This document shows, piece after piece, positions 23,858-31,575 of a stretch of 64,000 nucleotides of DNA (its first letter is position 1; each line of letters starts with the position of its first letter). The DNA lies in assembly GCF_045291545.1 (NCBI RefSeq), contig NZ_CP149514.1:434001-498000 (forward strand), read 5' to 3'. Under the pieces are notes generated by a model that searched no databases, was not told the DNA's origin, and saw only the letters and a program-made list of their open reading frames with translations. A program made the translations under genes and the position numbers. This DNA is from Gallaecimonas sp045291545. GTDB taxonomy: Bacteria > Pseudomonadota > Gammaproteobacteria > Enterobacterales > Gallaecimonadaceae.

Positions 23858-26529
23858 GCTTCCTGCTCCTTCATCACCAGTACGCTCAGGGCGATAAAAG
23901 CAAAGCCGAAGGCCAGCAGTATCGCCAGATTGGGGAGCAGGTCGAAAAACCCCAGGCCTTTTGCAAAGGTCCCGACACTGACGGTATTGAAGTAGGCCGA
24001 GGGGAACACCATACCGATCACTTTGGCCGGGCCCGTCAAAGACGCCATGGGCACGATCAGGCCGGAAAAGTTAACCGCCGGCATGATCGACAAAATTGCT
24101 GCCGCAAACAGGGCGGCCACCTGGGTTTTGACAAAAGCCGACACCAATAAGCCAAAAGCGGTCGTTGCCAGCACATACAGTAAACAGCCCAGCAGCAGCG
24201 TGAAGACACTGCCAGTTACCGGCACCTGAAACAGATACAAGGCCAGCAACAGCATGCTCAGGGCGTTTAGTGCGGCGATCAGCACATAGGGCAGCTGTTT
24301 ACCCAGTAAAAACTCCAGGCGTGTGGTGGGGGTGGCATAGAGGTTGAGTATCGAACCCAGTTCTTTTTCCCGCACCACGCCAACGGCGGTCAGGATCGCC
24401 GGGATCAGGGCCAAAAGCAGCATCATGACCCCCGGCACCATGGCATTGACGCTGTTAAAGTCCTGGTTATAGCGAAAGCGGGTTTGCAGGTTGATATTGC
24501 TCTGGGTTGCCAGCCCCTGATCACTGAGAAACTGACTAAACACCCCTTGCACGTAATTACGCGCCGTTTCGCCGCGAAAGGGCATGGCGCCGTCAATCCA
24601 GGCCGCCAGCTCGGTGGCTCGTCCAGCCCGGAGCTCGCGGCCAAAACCCGGTGGAATAGCCAGCACCAGACGCAACTCGCCACTTTTCAGGCGCCGCAAC
24701 GCCTCACGCTGGCTGACTATCGGTGGCTGCTCAAGAAAATAGCGTGAGCCACGAAACTCTTCGACCAGGGCACGACTTTGCGGGCTTTGATCCTGATCGA
24801 AGACCGCATAAGGCAAATTCTTCACATCAAAGGAAATGCCATAGCCAAACACAATCATCAGGAGCACGGTGCCCAGCATGGCAAAAGCTAGGCGGATAGG
24901 ATCGCGTTTGATTTCCATGCTTTCGCGCCGGGCATAGGCCCAAAGCCGGCCCGCTGAAAACGCGGAGGGCCGTAGGGGAGGGGCGTTTTTCGCGGCCACC
25001 GGCAGGGTCTGGCTTGGCGCTGCCGGCTGAGCTTGTTGCAGGTAATGAATAAAAGCCTCTTCGAGGCTGCTGGCGCCGCTGTCTGTGAGTAACTGCGTCG
25101 GCGGGTTTTGGGCGAGGATGCGCCCGGCATGCATCAGCGAGATCCGGTCGCAGCGCTCTGCTTCATTCATAAAGTGGGTGGAGATGAAAATTGTCACACC
25201 GTCATGGCGCGACAGTTCGTGCAATAAGGTCCAGAACTGGTCGCGGGCGAGCGGGTCCACCCCGGAGGTAGGTTCATCGAGGATCAACAACCGAGGGCTG
25301 TGCAGTACGGCAACGGCCAGTTGCAGGCGCTGCTTGATGCCAAGAGGCAGTTCGCCGGCATTCTGGTCGGCAACTTTGGCCAGGGAAAAGCGTGCCAGCA
25401 AGTCGGCAATGCGCTGTGCCGGCTCCGGGATCTGATAAAGCTTGGCGTGCAGCTGCAAGTTGGCCCTGACGCTGAGCTCAGCGTACAGCGAAAAAGACTG
25501 GGTCATGTAGCCGACTTTGGCGCGCATGGCCAGGCTATGCTGGCTGACCGGTTCACCAAAGATACTGGCGCTGCCTTCGGTAGGCGGTAGCAAGCCAGTG
25601 AGCATTTTCATGGTCGTGGTTTTGCCACAGCCATTAGAGCCGAGAAAACCAAAAATTTCACCCTGGCGGATAGTCAGGCTGACATCGCTGACGGCGGTAA
25701 AATCACCAAAGCGGCAGGTCAGGTTATGGGCGCTGATGGCCAGTGGGCGTTCGCCTTCGCCCAGCGGCAAAGGTTCGAAGGGTTTGGCGCTGTCTCCGGC
25801 CTTAAGCACCATAAAAGCAGCATCAAGATTTGCTGTGCCGGTCTGTGCCAGCAAAGCCTGGGGTCGGTCATGGGCGAGAATGCGACCGTCATCCAGCGCC
25901 ATGACACTGTCGAGCAGCATGGCCTCTTCCATGTAGGCGGTCGCCACCACCAGGCTCATTTGTGGCCGGGCCTGGCGAATGCTGGCCATCAGAGCCCAGA
26001 ACTGGCGACGGCTTAGTGGGTCCACGCCGGTGGTTGGTTCGTCCAGCAACAGCAGCTGCGGATCATGGATAAGCGCGCAGCACAGCCCCAGCTTTTGCTT
26101 CATGCCACCGGAGAGCTTACCGGCTGGGCGGTCTTTAAATGCCCACAGGTGAGTGGCATGCAGTAGTTGTTCCGCGCGGCTGGCCCGTTCCTGGCGGCTG
26201 TGGCCGAACAGGCGGCCAAAAAAGTCGAGATTTTCCCACACCGACAAGGTTGGGTAGAGGTTCTTGCCAAGGCCCTGGGGCATATAGGCAATATCGGCGC
26301 AGACGTTGCGCCGGGCCTTGCTGGAGGCCATGTCGGCACCGAGCACCAGTACCTTGCCTTGTTGTAATTGTTTGGTACCGGCAATGATATCCAGTAGCGT
26401 TGATTTGCCCACGCCGTCGGGGCCGATAATGCCAAGGCTGGCGCCTCTTGCCAGCGTCAGCCTTACATCCTGCAGAGCGGCGGTGTCACCATAGCGGTGG
26501 CTTACACCATCCAGTGCAATGGTATTCAT
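23854..26529 (-). CDS. rbbA: Fused double-ATPase ABC transporter/permease, RbbA-like
   Basis: 891 residues. NBD1 (about 1-230) has Walker A GPDGVGKSTL, signature KLSGGMKQKL and LLLLDEPTTGVD. NBD2 (about 265-500) has Walker A GSNGCGKTTT and LLILDEPTSGVD, but a degenerate signature ELPLGIKQRL, which is typical of RbbA. The C-terminal ABC-2 permease domain (about 530-891) contains VVREKELGSILNLYATPTTRLEFLLGKQLPY. E. coli RbbA is reported as a ribosome-associated ATPase, but the domain layout is that of an exporter. It overlaps its neighbours on both sides by ATGA, indicating tight translational coupling. Confidence 0.92.
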   Translation of the reverse strand: MNTIALDGVSHRYGDTAALQDVRLTLARGASLGIIGPDGVGKSTLLDIIAGTKQLQQGKVLVLGADMASSKARRNVCADIAYMPQGLGKNLYPTLSVWENLDFFGRLFGHSRQERASRAEQLLHATHLWAFKDRPAGKLSGGMKQKLGLCCALIHDPQLLLLDEPTTGVDPLSRRQFWALMASIRQARPQMSLVVATAYMEEAMLLDSVMALDDGRILAHDRPQALLAQTGTANLDAAFMVLKAGDSAKPFEPLPLGEGERPLAISAHNLTCRFGDFTAVSDVSLTIRQGEIFGFLGSNGCGKTTTMKMLTGLLPPTEGSASIFGEPVSQHSLAMRAKVGYMTQSFSLYAELSVRANLQLHAKLYQIPEPAQRIADLLARFSLAKVADQNAGELPLGIKQRLQLAVAVLHSPRLLILDEPTSGVDPLARDQFWTLLHELSRHDGVTIFISTHFMNEAERCDRISLMHAGRILAQNPPTQLLTDSGASSLEEAFIHYLQQAQPAAPSQTLPVAAKNAPPLRPSAFSAGRLWAYARRESMEIKRDPIRLAFAMLGTVLLMIVFGYGISFDVKNLPYAVFDQDQSPQSRALVEEFRGSRYFLEQPPIVSQREALRRLKSGELRLVLAIPPGFGRELRAGRATELAAWIDGAMPFRGETARNYVQGVFSQFLSDQGLATQSNINLQTRFRYNQDFNSVNAMVPGVMMLLLALIPAILTAVGVVREKELGSILNLYATPTTRLEFLLGKQLPYVLIAALNALSMLLLALYLFQVPVTGSVFTLLLGCLLYVLATTAFGLLVSAFVKTQVAALFAAAILSIMPAVNFSGLIVPMASLTGPAKVIGMVFPSAYFNTVSVGTFAKGLGFFDLLPNLAILLAFGFAFIALSVLVMKEQEA

Positions 26530-27497
26530 GAGGCAAAAGGTGTTTTAAGGTCGTCAGGCCAGGGTTTGTCAGCGTCAAGCTTGATCCAGGCTTCCCCGGA
26601 CAGGCCGGTTTTGACCTGCTTGATGTGTTCTTTAAGCAAACTTACCGGGATCCGCACCTTGACCCGGAACATCAACTTTTCCCGCTCGTCTCTGGTTTCG
26701 ACTTGCTTAGGCGTGAATTGTGCCTGTGCGGCAACAAAGCTGACGTGAGCCGGAATGGGTTTGTCGGGCAGAGCGTCCATAACAATGCGGGCATCGGCGC
26801 CCAGAGCAATCTTGCCGGCAACGGTCTGGGGCAGGAAAATCGACATGGTGACATCGGTCAGATCCAGCAGGTTCAGCACTTTACCGCCGGCACCCAGTAC
26901 CTCACCCACGTTGGCCAATTTGTACTGAATGCGGCCATCACGGGGCGCTCTGAGGGTAGCTTCGTTGATTTGTGTCTGTAGGGTGTCAACCCCCGCCTGC
27001 GCTTCGTCGATAGCCCCCTGCGCGGCAACGGCCCGAGCATTTGCCGCCGTCAGCCCGGCACTGGCCACCTCAAAGGCAGATGCCGCTTCATCAAACTGAG
27101 CACGGGCAATCAGCTTTTTACGCAATAGCTCCTTGGCTCGCGCATATTGCAGCCGGGCCAGGTTCAGCTGACTCTTGGCTTGCTCCACCTGGGCCTGGGC
27201 GCTTTTGTAGTTGTCACGGGTTTGGCGCTCTTTAGCCTGGGCTTGACGCAACTGGGCGTTGAGGGTGTCAGTATCCATTTGCGCCACCACTTGCCCCTTG
27301 GTGACAAAGTCGCCTTCATTGACCAGCAGCGCCACCAGGCGGCCGCCGTTTTTACTGGCGATATCCAGGGAGGCGGCTTCGATACGGCCATTGCCAGAGG
27401 CAAAGCCATCCGGAATTTTCGCAACCAGTAACGTCTGGCCAACCCATACTGCTGCGCCGATGGCCAGCACCAGCACCACAATCAAGCCCTTGCGCAT
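26526..27497 (-). CDS. yhiI: HlyD/YhiI-like periplasmic adaptor
   Basis: 323-residue membrane-fusion protein that would link the ABC-2 exporter to an outer-membrane channel. An N-terminal anchor helix (LIVVLVLAIGAAVWVGQTLL) is followed by a biotinyl-lipoyl-like half motif (GRLVALLVNEGDFVTKGQVVAQMDTD), a long coiled-coil hairpin rich in Gln/Ala/Lys (about residues 75-170), and the second half (LRAPRDGRIQYKLANVGEVL). The inner ATG (MRKGLIVV) was chosen because it opens the membrane anchor; the frame extends 12 codons upstream. It is the first gene of the operon, downstream of a perfect palindrome. No TolC-like gene is in the window. Confidence 0.92.
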   Translation of the reverse strand: MRKGLIVVLVLAIGAAVWVGQTLLVAKIPDGFASGNGRIEAASLDIASKNGGRLVALLVNEGDFVTKGQVVAQMDTDTLNAQLRQAQAKERQTRDNYKSAQAQVEQAKSQLNLARLQYARAKELLRKKLIARAQFDEAASAFEVASAGLTAANARAVAAQGAIDEAQAGVDTLQTQINEATLRAPRDGRIQYKLANVGEVLGAGGKVLNLLDLTDVTMSIFLPQTVAGKIALGADARIVMDALPDKPIPAHVSFVAAQAQFTPKQVETRDEREKLMFRVKVRIPVSLLKEHIKQVKTGLSGEAWIKLDADKPWPDDLKTPFAS

Positions 27498-27529
27498 AAT
27501 GTCATCTCGGTTTTTGGCTGATTTTAACG

Positions 27530-27552
27530 GCAAAGAGGACAGACCTCTTTGC
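27530..27552. promoter_or_regulatory. Perfect 23-base palindrome in the leader of the YhiI-RbbA-YhhJ operon
   Basis: Arms GCAAAGAGG and CCTCTTTGC (9 bases, no mismatch) around a 5-base centre ACAGA, 33-55 bases upstream of the operon's first start codon. There is no T-tract on either strand after it, so it is not a terminator. Size and position fit an operator for a dimeric repressor (TetR- or MarR-like), as common for efflux operons. No such regulator gene is adjacent. Confidence 0.55.
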
Positions 27553-27676
27553 TCAATATCAAAATTAGGTGAGTGGTGCAGTTTTTTCCGGGCTTTTTGC
27601 CCACCAGTGCTGGCCGCTGGTCTGCTGGGTTACAGACCATAGCGGTTTTTACGGATGAGTGGTAAATGCGGGCTGG

Positions 27677-28522
27677 TTATTGCGGTTGGTGGTCGAGGCG
27701 AACGTAATGCCAGTGAAAATGACCTTCTTGGATGCTGATGCGGCCGGCAGAACTTTCCCGAAAATGTGCCGGAAGTACCAGGGCCTGTTTGCTGGCCGCT
27801 TGTGCTAAAAAAGCCTTGCGGGTGTGGGTTGCCAAGGCCGGATTGGCACAAAAGCCGGAGTTGACCTCTGGCGCGGCTACCTGGATGGCGTTATGCATAA
27901 TATCGCCGCAGAAATAGGCTGTTTCGCCCTGGCTTTCTAGGGCAATGGTCATGTGCCCGGCACAATGCCCCGGACTAGGTATGAAGTGGATGCCGGGCAG
28001 CACTTGCGCACCGGCGGCAGGCACAACCTGCAGCTGATTAGTCAGTATCAGCGGGAGAATGCTGTCGTCAAACAATTGCCGACGGCTGTGCCCGGCAGCG
28101 CTGAAGAAAAAAGCCAAATCCTGCTCAGGTACCAGATAGCGGGCATTGGGGAAGGTGGGCTGCCAGATGCCGTCTTGCAGTACAGTGTTCCAGCCGAGAT
28201 GGTCTGTATGCAGATGTGTCAATAACACATAGTCGATGTCGTGTGTTGTCACTTGCGCCGCCTGCAGGCGCTCCAGATAGGGATTATGCAAGCGGTGGAA
28301 GAGGGCACTGAAGGGTCGCTCTTTATGGTTGCCAATACCGGTATCAATGAGGATGTTCAAGCCGTCTACCTGCAATAACCAGCTGTGAATGCTGATCTCA
28401 AACTGGCATGTCGGTATTGTCGTATGGTCAGGGTAAAGCTGCTCTCGGCTGAGTTCAAAGCAGGTTTCTGTGACCCTGCTGATACACGCTTTGCCAACAG
28501 TAAATCGGGGTTCAAACATCAT
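27677..28522 (-). CDS. Metallo-beta-lactamase-fold hydrolase, lactonase/MPH-like
   Basis: 281 residues, no signal peptide. The metal-binding set is complete: HLHTDHLGW near residue 104, GHCAGHM near residue 188, CGDIMHN near residue 210 and LPAHF near residue 250. This arrangement is that of the methyl-parathion-hydrolase/AHL-lactonase-like branch of the MBL family, so an ester- or lactone-hydrolysing role is plausible, including quorum-signal degradation, but the substrate cannot be read from sequence. It begins ATGATG, so the start could be one codon later. It lies downstream of a LysR gene with a palindrome between, suggesting LysR control. Confidence 0.85.
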   Translation of the reverse strand: MMFEPRFTVGKACISRVTETCFELSREQLYPDHTTIPTCQFEISIHSWLLQVDGLNILIDTGIGNHKERPFSALFHRLHNPYLERLQAAQVTTHDIDYVLLTHLHTDHLGWNTVLQDGIWQPTFPNARYLVPEQDLAFFFSAAGHSRRQLFDDSILPLILTNQLQVVPAAGAQVLPGIHFIPSPGHCAGHMTIALESQGETAYFCGDIMHNAIQVAAPEVNSGFCANPALATHTRKAFLAQAASKQALVLPAHFRESSAGRISIQEGHFHWHYVRLDHQPQ

Positions 28523-28595
28523 TATTGCTCTGACTGGTTAGTGACCACAGTCTAGGCTTCCTCCGCACGAGGATAAATTGATTCATTGTCGCCCT

Positions 28596-28616
28596 GTGAT
28601 AACTTTTAGTTATCAC
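28596..28616. promoter_or_regulatory. LysR-type palindrome between the regulator and the hydrolase gene
   Basis: Perfect inverted repeat GTGATAAC/GTTATCAC with a 5-base centre, overlapping the LysR stop codon. The core ATAAC-N5-GTTAT has the T-N11-A form of LysR-type binding sites. It is about 55-60 bases upstream of a possible TAGACT -10 element of the hydrolase gene, the usual place for a LysR recognition site. A role as an intrinsic terminator is unlikely because no U-tract follows. Confidence 0.55.
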
Positions 28617-29490
28617 TTTTCAGTTCAGAGATAAACAGCGGCAGTGCAGGGTTAGCGGCTCCCCGCGGGTAAACGAAGCTCAGTGGCAGGGTCAGTTTCA
28701 GTGCATCCAGTGAGGTATAGCCAACACCAGGGGTTGGCCTCGCCTTGTGGCGGGCGTTGACGATAGCTACTCCCACGCCGGCGCTAACCAGACTGAGCAT
28801 GGCATTTTCTGTCTGGGCAAGTTGGCGCAGGGTTGGGTTAAGCCCCAGTTGGGTATAAGCCTGTAGTAACCAGTCGTGGTAGGCCGGATAGGCATTACGG
28901 GGAAAGCTGATAAAGGGCAGGGTATTGAGCTGGGTAATCGTCATCCCCGGTTTGGGCGGCTGGGGCCAGCTGGTCGGGTAGGCCAGTAGTAATTCATCCT
29001 GACTGAGGGTAACGCTGGCCAGTGTCTCTGGCAGTGCTGCAAAACAGTAAACAAAGGCGCCATCGAGCTGCCGTTCCTGCAGTTTACCAAGTAACTCCGG
29101 GGTATTGTTGCTTTGCAGCGTCAATGCCACATCCGGGTGATGTTGGCTAAAACGCTGCAGAGCTTCGGGTACTGCCCCCTGCCAAGCGGTAACGTCGACA
29201 AAACCCAGTGCCAAAGAGCCTACTACACCGTTGGCTAACTGTTGTAGGTGGCTATTGACGCTGTCCAGTTCAGCCAGTATGGCCGTGCACTGTTGTTGGT
29301 AATAACGCCCGGCGGCAGTTAGCACCATGCCGCCAGCCGTTCGCTCAAACAGGCTGAGCCTGAGCTCGCCCTCCAGCTCTTTGATTTGTTTTGAGACGGC
29401 AGGCTGGGTAATGCAAAGCTGAGCCGCCGCCTGGCGAATGCTGCCCTGTTTTGCTACTGCTAGAAAATAACGCAGGTGCCGTAATTCCAT
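28606..29490 (-). CDS. LysR-type transcriptional regulator
   Basis: 294 residues. The N-terminal winged helix-turn-helix is canonical (MELRHLRYFLAVAKQGSIRQAAAQL, then QPAVSKQIKELE), followed by a substrate-binding domain of the type-2 periplasmic-binding fold. The start was placed at the Met of MELRHLRYF; the open frame extends nine codons upstream without family similarity. It is unusually arranged: rather than being divergent from its probable target, it lies directly upstream of the hydrolase gene on the same strand. The start codon is only about 50 bases from the end of an IS remnant, so its native promoter may have been altered by that insertion. Confidence 0.92.
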   Translation of the reverse strand: MELRHLRYFLAVAKQGSIRQAAAQLCITQPAVSKQIKELEGELRLSLFERTAGGMVLTAAGRYYQQQCTAILAELDSVNSHLQQLANGVVGSLALGFVDVTAWQGAVPEALQRFSQHHPDVALTLQSNNTPELLGKLQERQLDGAFVYCFAALPETLASVTLSQDELLLAYPTSWPQPPKPGMTITQLNTLPFISFPRNAYPAYHDWLLQAYTQLGLNPTLRQLAQTENAMLSLVSAGVGVAIVNARHKARPTPGVGYTSLDALKLTLPLSFVYPRGAANPALPLFISELKSDN

Positions 29491-29537
29491 TGCACTGTTC
29501 CATAGAAGAGAGCTCATACTGTATCAGTAGCGTCGCT

Positions 29538-29563
29538 TGAATGGCCCCGGATTTCCTAGACAC
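29538..29563. mobile_element. Probable right terminal repeat of an IS3-family element
   Basis: The stretch beginning TGAATGGCCCCGGATTTCC and running into the transposase stop codon resembles the terminal inverted repeat of IS3-family elements (TGAA, then a CCCC-containing G/C block, then TAGACA). No matching left repeat is seen between 29860 and 30075, so the element is incomplete. Confidence 0.5.
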
Positions 29564-29880
29564 TTTCCAGGCTCAGTAAATGTCGCTTCTCAAACTCTAC
29601 CGGTGACAGCTGGTTGTTGAAACCATGCCAGCGTTTTGGGTTGTAAAACATCTCGATGTAGTCAAACTCATCAGCGCGAGCAGCCTGCCTTCTGCCGCCT
29701 AATCCTTGCCCTCTTCAGCAACTGGAAAAAGCTTTCCGCTACAGCGTTGTCATTGCAGTTGCCACGTCGACTCATGCTGCCAAGCAAGTGATTGGCGTTT
29801 AGGAAGCTCTGCCAGTCGCCGCCGCTGCACTGGCTACCCTGGTCTGAGTGGATCATCGCCTTACGCCGCCAAACTGCCAA
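29556..29880 (-). pseudogene. IS3-family transposase OrfB, C-terminal remnant with frameshift
   Basis: Only the C-terminal part of an rve-type integrase-core transposase remains. One frame reads MAVWRRK, IHSDQGSQC, SMSRRGNCNDNAVAESFFQLLKRARIRR, the DDE-family end including the catalytic Glu. It then goes out of frame at about 29695. A second frame continues ARADEFDYIEMFYNPKRWHGF and runs to the TAG stop. Compared with intact relatives, a few residues are missing between WRRK and IHSD, and roughly 12-17 bases are lost at the frameshift. The N-terminal part and OrfA are absent. Not functional. Confidence 0.9.
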
Positions 29881-29992
29881 AGGTGCGCGATTCGCGGTAC
29901 ACTACTTGGCTACCCTGGTGGGCCCTGACAGTGCAGCGGTAACGGAACTCACCCTTGCTGTTTTTGCGCTTTTCAATAGTGAAGCCTGCCAT
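29861..29992 (-). pseudogene. Truncated tyrosine-integrase N-terminal fragment (43 codons)
   Basis: A strong TAAGGAGGT Shine-Dalgarno three bases before the ATG opens a frame MAGFTIEKRKNSKGEFRYRC, continuing TVRAHQGSQVVYRESRTFG before a TAA. This is the typical arm-binding N-terminal domain of phage and island tyrosine recombinases. The frame breaks where the IS3 transposase remnant begins, so the catalytic domain is gone. It starts 83 bases from the dusA start codon and points away from it, the arrangement of dusA-associated integrases. It is read as the stub of an excised or eroded genomic island. Confidence 0.75.
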
Positions 29993-30008
29993 GCCACCTC
30001 CTTAGTAC

Positions 30009-30041
30009 CTGTCCCATATCCTAGGGGTAGATATGGGACAG
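30009..30041. repeat. 12-base inverted repeat upstream of the integrase stub
   Basis: Arms CTGTCCCATATC and GATATGGGACAG are perfectly complementary around a 9-base centre. The repeat lies 5-10 bases ahead of the integrase Shine-Dalgarno and about 35 bases before dusA, and could act as an operator, a recombination-directionality site or an mRNA hairpin. It has no T-tract. Confidence 0.6.
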
Positions 30042-30075
30042 TCCATCCCCCAAAATTGCTTGAAAACGGTTAAGA

Positions 30076-31113
30076 ATGGCTAGAGAACAGAACACTGAAA
30101 AACAAGGCGAAACCCAGCAAAACCAAGCTTTGCCAAACCTTGAGTGGTCTCGGCGTTTCTCCGTTGCTCCCATGCTGGATTGGACTGACCGCCACTACCG
30201 GGTGTTTGCCCGGCAGCTGAGCCGCCATGCCCTGCTCTATACCGAGATGGTGACCACCGGCGCCATTATTCATGGCAAAGGTGACTATCTGGCGTTCAGT
30301 ACTGAGGAGCAGCCGCTGGCGTTACAGTTAGGCGGCTCGGATCCGGCGCAGATGGCGCATTGCGCCAAGCTGGCCGAGGAACGGGGCTTTGATGAGGTGA
30401 ATATCAACGTCGGTTGCCCCTCCGACCGGGTGCAGAACGGCCGCTTCGGCGCCTGCTTGATGGTCGAGCCCACCCTGGTGGCGGACTGCGTCAAAGCCAT
30501 GAAGGATGTGGTCTCCATACCGGTAACCGTCAAAACCCGGATCGGCATCGATGAGCAGGACAGCTATGCCTTCTTGTGTGACTTTGTGACTGAGGTGTCT
30601 GCAGCCGGCTGTGATACGTTCATTGTGCATGCGCGTAAAGCCTGGCTCAGTGGCCTGAGCCCGAAGGAAAATCGCGAGATCCCGCCACTGGATTACCCCC
30701 GCGTTTACCAGCTGAAAAAAGACTTTTCGCATTTGCATATAGGCATTAATGGCGGCATTAAAACCCTGGAGCAGATGCAGCAACACCTGCAACAGCTGGA
30801 CTCGGTGATGGTCGGGCGTGAAGCCTACCAAAACCCTTATCTGTTGGCGGATGTTGATGCTGCACTCTATGGTAGCGTGCTGCATCAACCCAGCCGTAGG
30901 GCGGTAGTCGAAGCCATGCTGCCATACATTGAGCGTGAACTGGCGGCTGGGGCTCGGCTCAATCACATTACCCGCCATATGCTGGGGCTTTTTAACGGCC
31001 AGACAGGAGGGCGCCGCTGGCGTCGTTATTTATCCGAAAATGCCCACAAAACTGGAGCGGGCATTGAGGTTGTATTGGCGGCTCTGGCATTAACCGAGCG
31101 CCACTCGGAATAA
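30076..31113 (+). CDS. dusA: tRNA-dihydrouridine(20/20a) synthase DusA
   Basis: FMN enzyme that reduces U20/U20a in the D-loop of tRNAs. 345 residues, like E. coli DusA. The TIM barrel opens FSVAPMLDWTDRHYRVFARQ. The catalytic Cys is in NVGCPSDRVQNGRFGACLM near residue 117, and FMN/tRNA contacts include VKTRIGID, HARKAWLSGLSPKENREIPPL and INGGIKTLEQ. The C-terminal LSENAHKTGAG is conserved. The first ~25 residues (Gln/Glu-rich) are poorly conserved and the Shine-Dalgarno is weak, so the start is not certain. The 5' end of dusA is a known integration site for islands carrying dusA-associated integrases, and such a stub lies just upstream. Confidence 0.96.
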   Translation: MAREQNTEKQGETQQNQALPNLEWSRRFSVAPMLDWTDRHYRVFARQLSRHALLYTEMVTTGAIIHGKGDYLAFSTEEQPLALQLGGSDPAQMAHCAKLAEERGFDEVNINVGCPSDRVQNGRFGACLMVEPTLVADCVKAMKDVVSIPVTVKTRIGIDEQDSYAFLCDFVTEVSAAGCDTFIVHARKAWLSGLSPKENREIPPLDYPRVYQLKKDFSHLHIGINGGIKTLEQMQQHLQQLDSVMVGREAYQNPYLLADVDAALYGSVLHQPSRRAVVEAMLPYIERELAAGARLNHITRHMLGLFNGQTGGRRWRRYLSENAHKTGAGIEVVLAALALTERHSE

Positions 31114-31125
31114 GTTGGTTAATTT

Positions 31126-31142
31126 CGCCATATTTTGTGGCG
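31126..31142 (+). promoter_or_regulatory. Possible enhancer-type inverted repeat upstream of the sigma-54 promoter
   Basis: CGCCA and TGGCG arms with a 7-base centre, roughly 100 bases upstream of the -24 element. That distance suits an upstream activating sequence for a bacterial enhancer-binding protein such as PspF. The arms are short, so this is only a candidate. Confidence 0.25.
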
Positions 31143-31153
31143 CAAATGCTCAC

Positions 31154-31182
31154 AGGTGTCCCCTTTTGGGGTCGCCTTTTTT
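31154..31182 (+). terminator. Terminator after dusA
   Basis: Stem with a CCCC/GGGG core extended by AGGTG/CGCCT (one mismatch, one wobble) around a TTTT loop, followed by T6. It insulates dusA from the sigma-54 promoter downstream. Confidence 0.75.
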
Positions 31183-31234
31183 ATTCCTTTTTTTAAATGC
31201 TAATAAAAACAATGCCTTGCTTGTTTTTTGAGTG

Positions 31235-31251
31235 TTGGCACGGCCTTTGAA
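31235..31251 (+). promoter_or_regulatory. Sigma-54 (-24/-12) promoter of the Psp-like operon
   Basis: TTGGCACGGCCTTTGAA matches the sigma-54 consensus YTGGCACGRNNNTTGCW at 13 of the 14 defined positions; the one difference is A for C in the -12 GC. The GG-to-GA spacing is the required 10 bases. Transcription would start near 31261, about 30 bases before the first start codon, which has its own AAGGAG. The element lies between dusA and the PspC-like gene; in E. coli the sigma-54/PspF-dependent pspG promoter occupies the same place after dusA. Confidence 0.75.
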
Positions 31252-31290
31252 ACAGTTCCTGTGAACTTAACCACTCACAAGGAGCAGGCC

Positions 31291-31575
31291 ATGAAAGCCT
31301 TAACTGCAACGCTTCTGGCCGGTGCTGTGATGATGTCTGCACCTAGCCATGGCGAAGAAAGTCTGTCCACTGCATTGTCTGATGCAGTGGCTGAACAAAG
31401 TACTCAGATCCTGGAACGTATTGAACAAAGCGTCAGTGATGAACTGAATGCACAGTTCACTGCCCTGACCAATGCTCTTGCACAGCAGCTGGACGCGTCG
31501 CAAAAGTCGGCCCCACAGGATGTTGCCAAGCCGGCTGCTGAAGCCGCGAAAGCGGCCCCTGCGGACAAGCCGTGA
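31291..31575 (+). CDS. Small exported protein of the Psp-like operon
   Basis: 94 residues with a signal peptide (about residues 1-20, LTATLLAGAVMMSAPSHG), then a helical, probably coiled-coil region (STALSDAVAEQSTQILERI onward to about residue 68) and an Ala/Pro/Lys-rich tail. It is predicted to be periplasmic. No family recognised. The ATG is supported by AAGGAG 5 bases upstream and by the preceding sigma-54 promoter, for which it is the first gene. Its stop overlaps the next start (TGATG). A role in envelope-stress signalling is inferred only from its neighbours. Confidence 0.75.
   Translation: MKALTATLLAGAVMMSAPSHGEESLSTALSDAVAEQSTQILERIEQSVSDELNAQFTALTNALAQQLDASQKSAPQDVAKPAAEAAKAAPADKP

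Noticed and set aside
21507..28522. Reading 17.7-29.5 kb as one defence island
   Set aside because: Apart from the STAND protein nothing here resembles known defence genes; the exporter operon, the hydrolases and the LysR gene are ordinary accessory functions.
27500..30075. Second copy of the dusA 5' attachment segment
   Set aside because: I looked for a repeat of the sequence coding for VAPMLDWTD near the integrase stub and up to the LysR-hydrolase region and found none, so island boundaries are not claimed.
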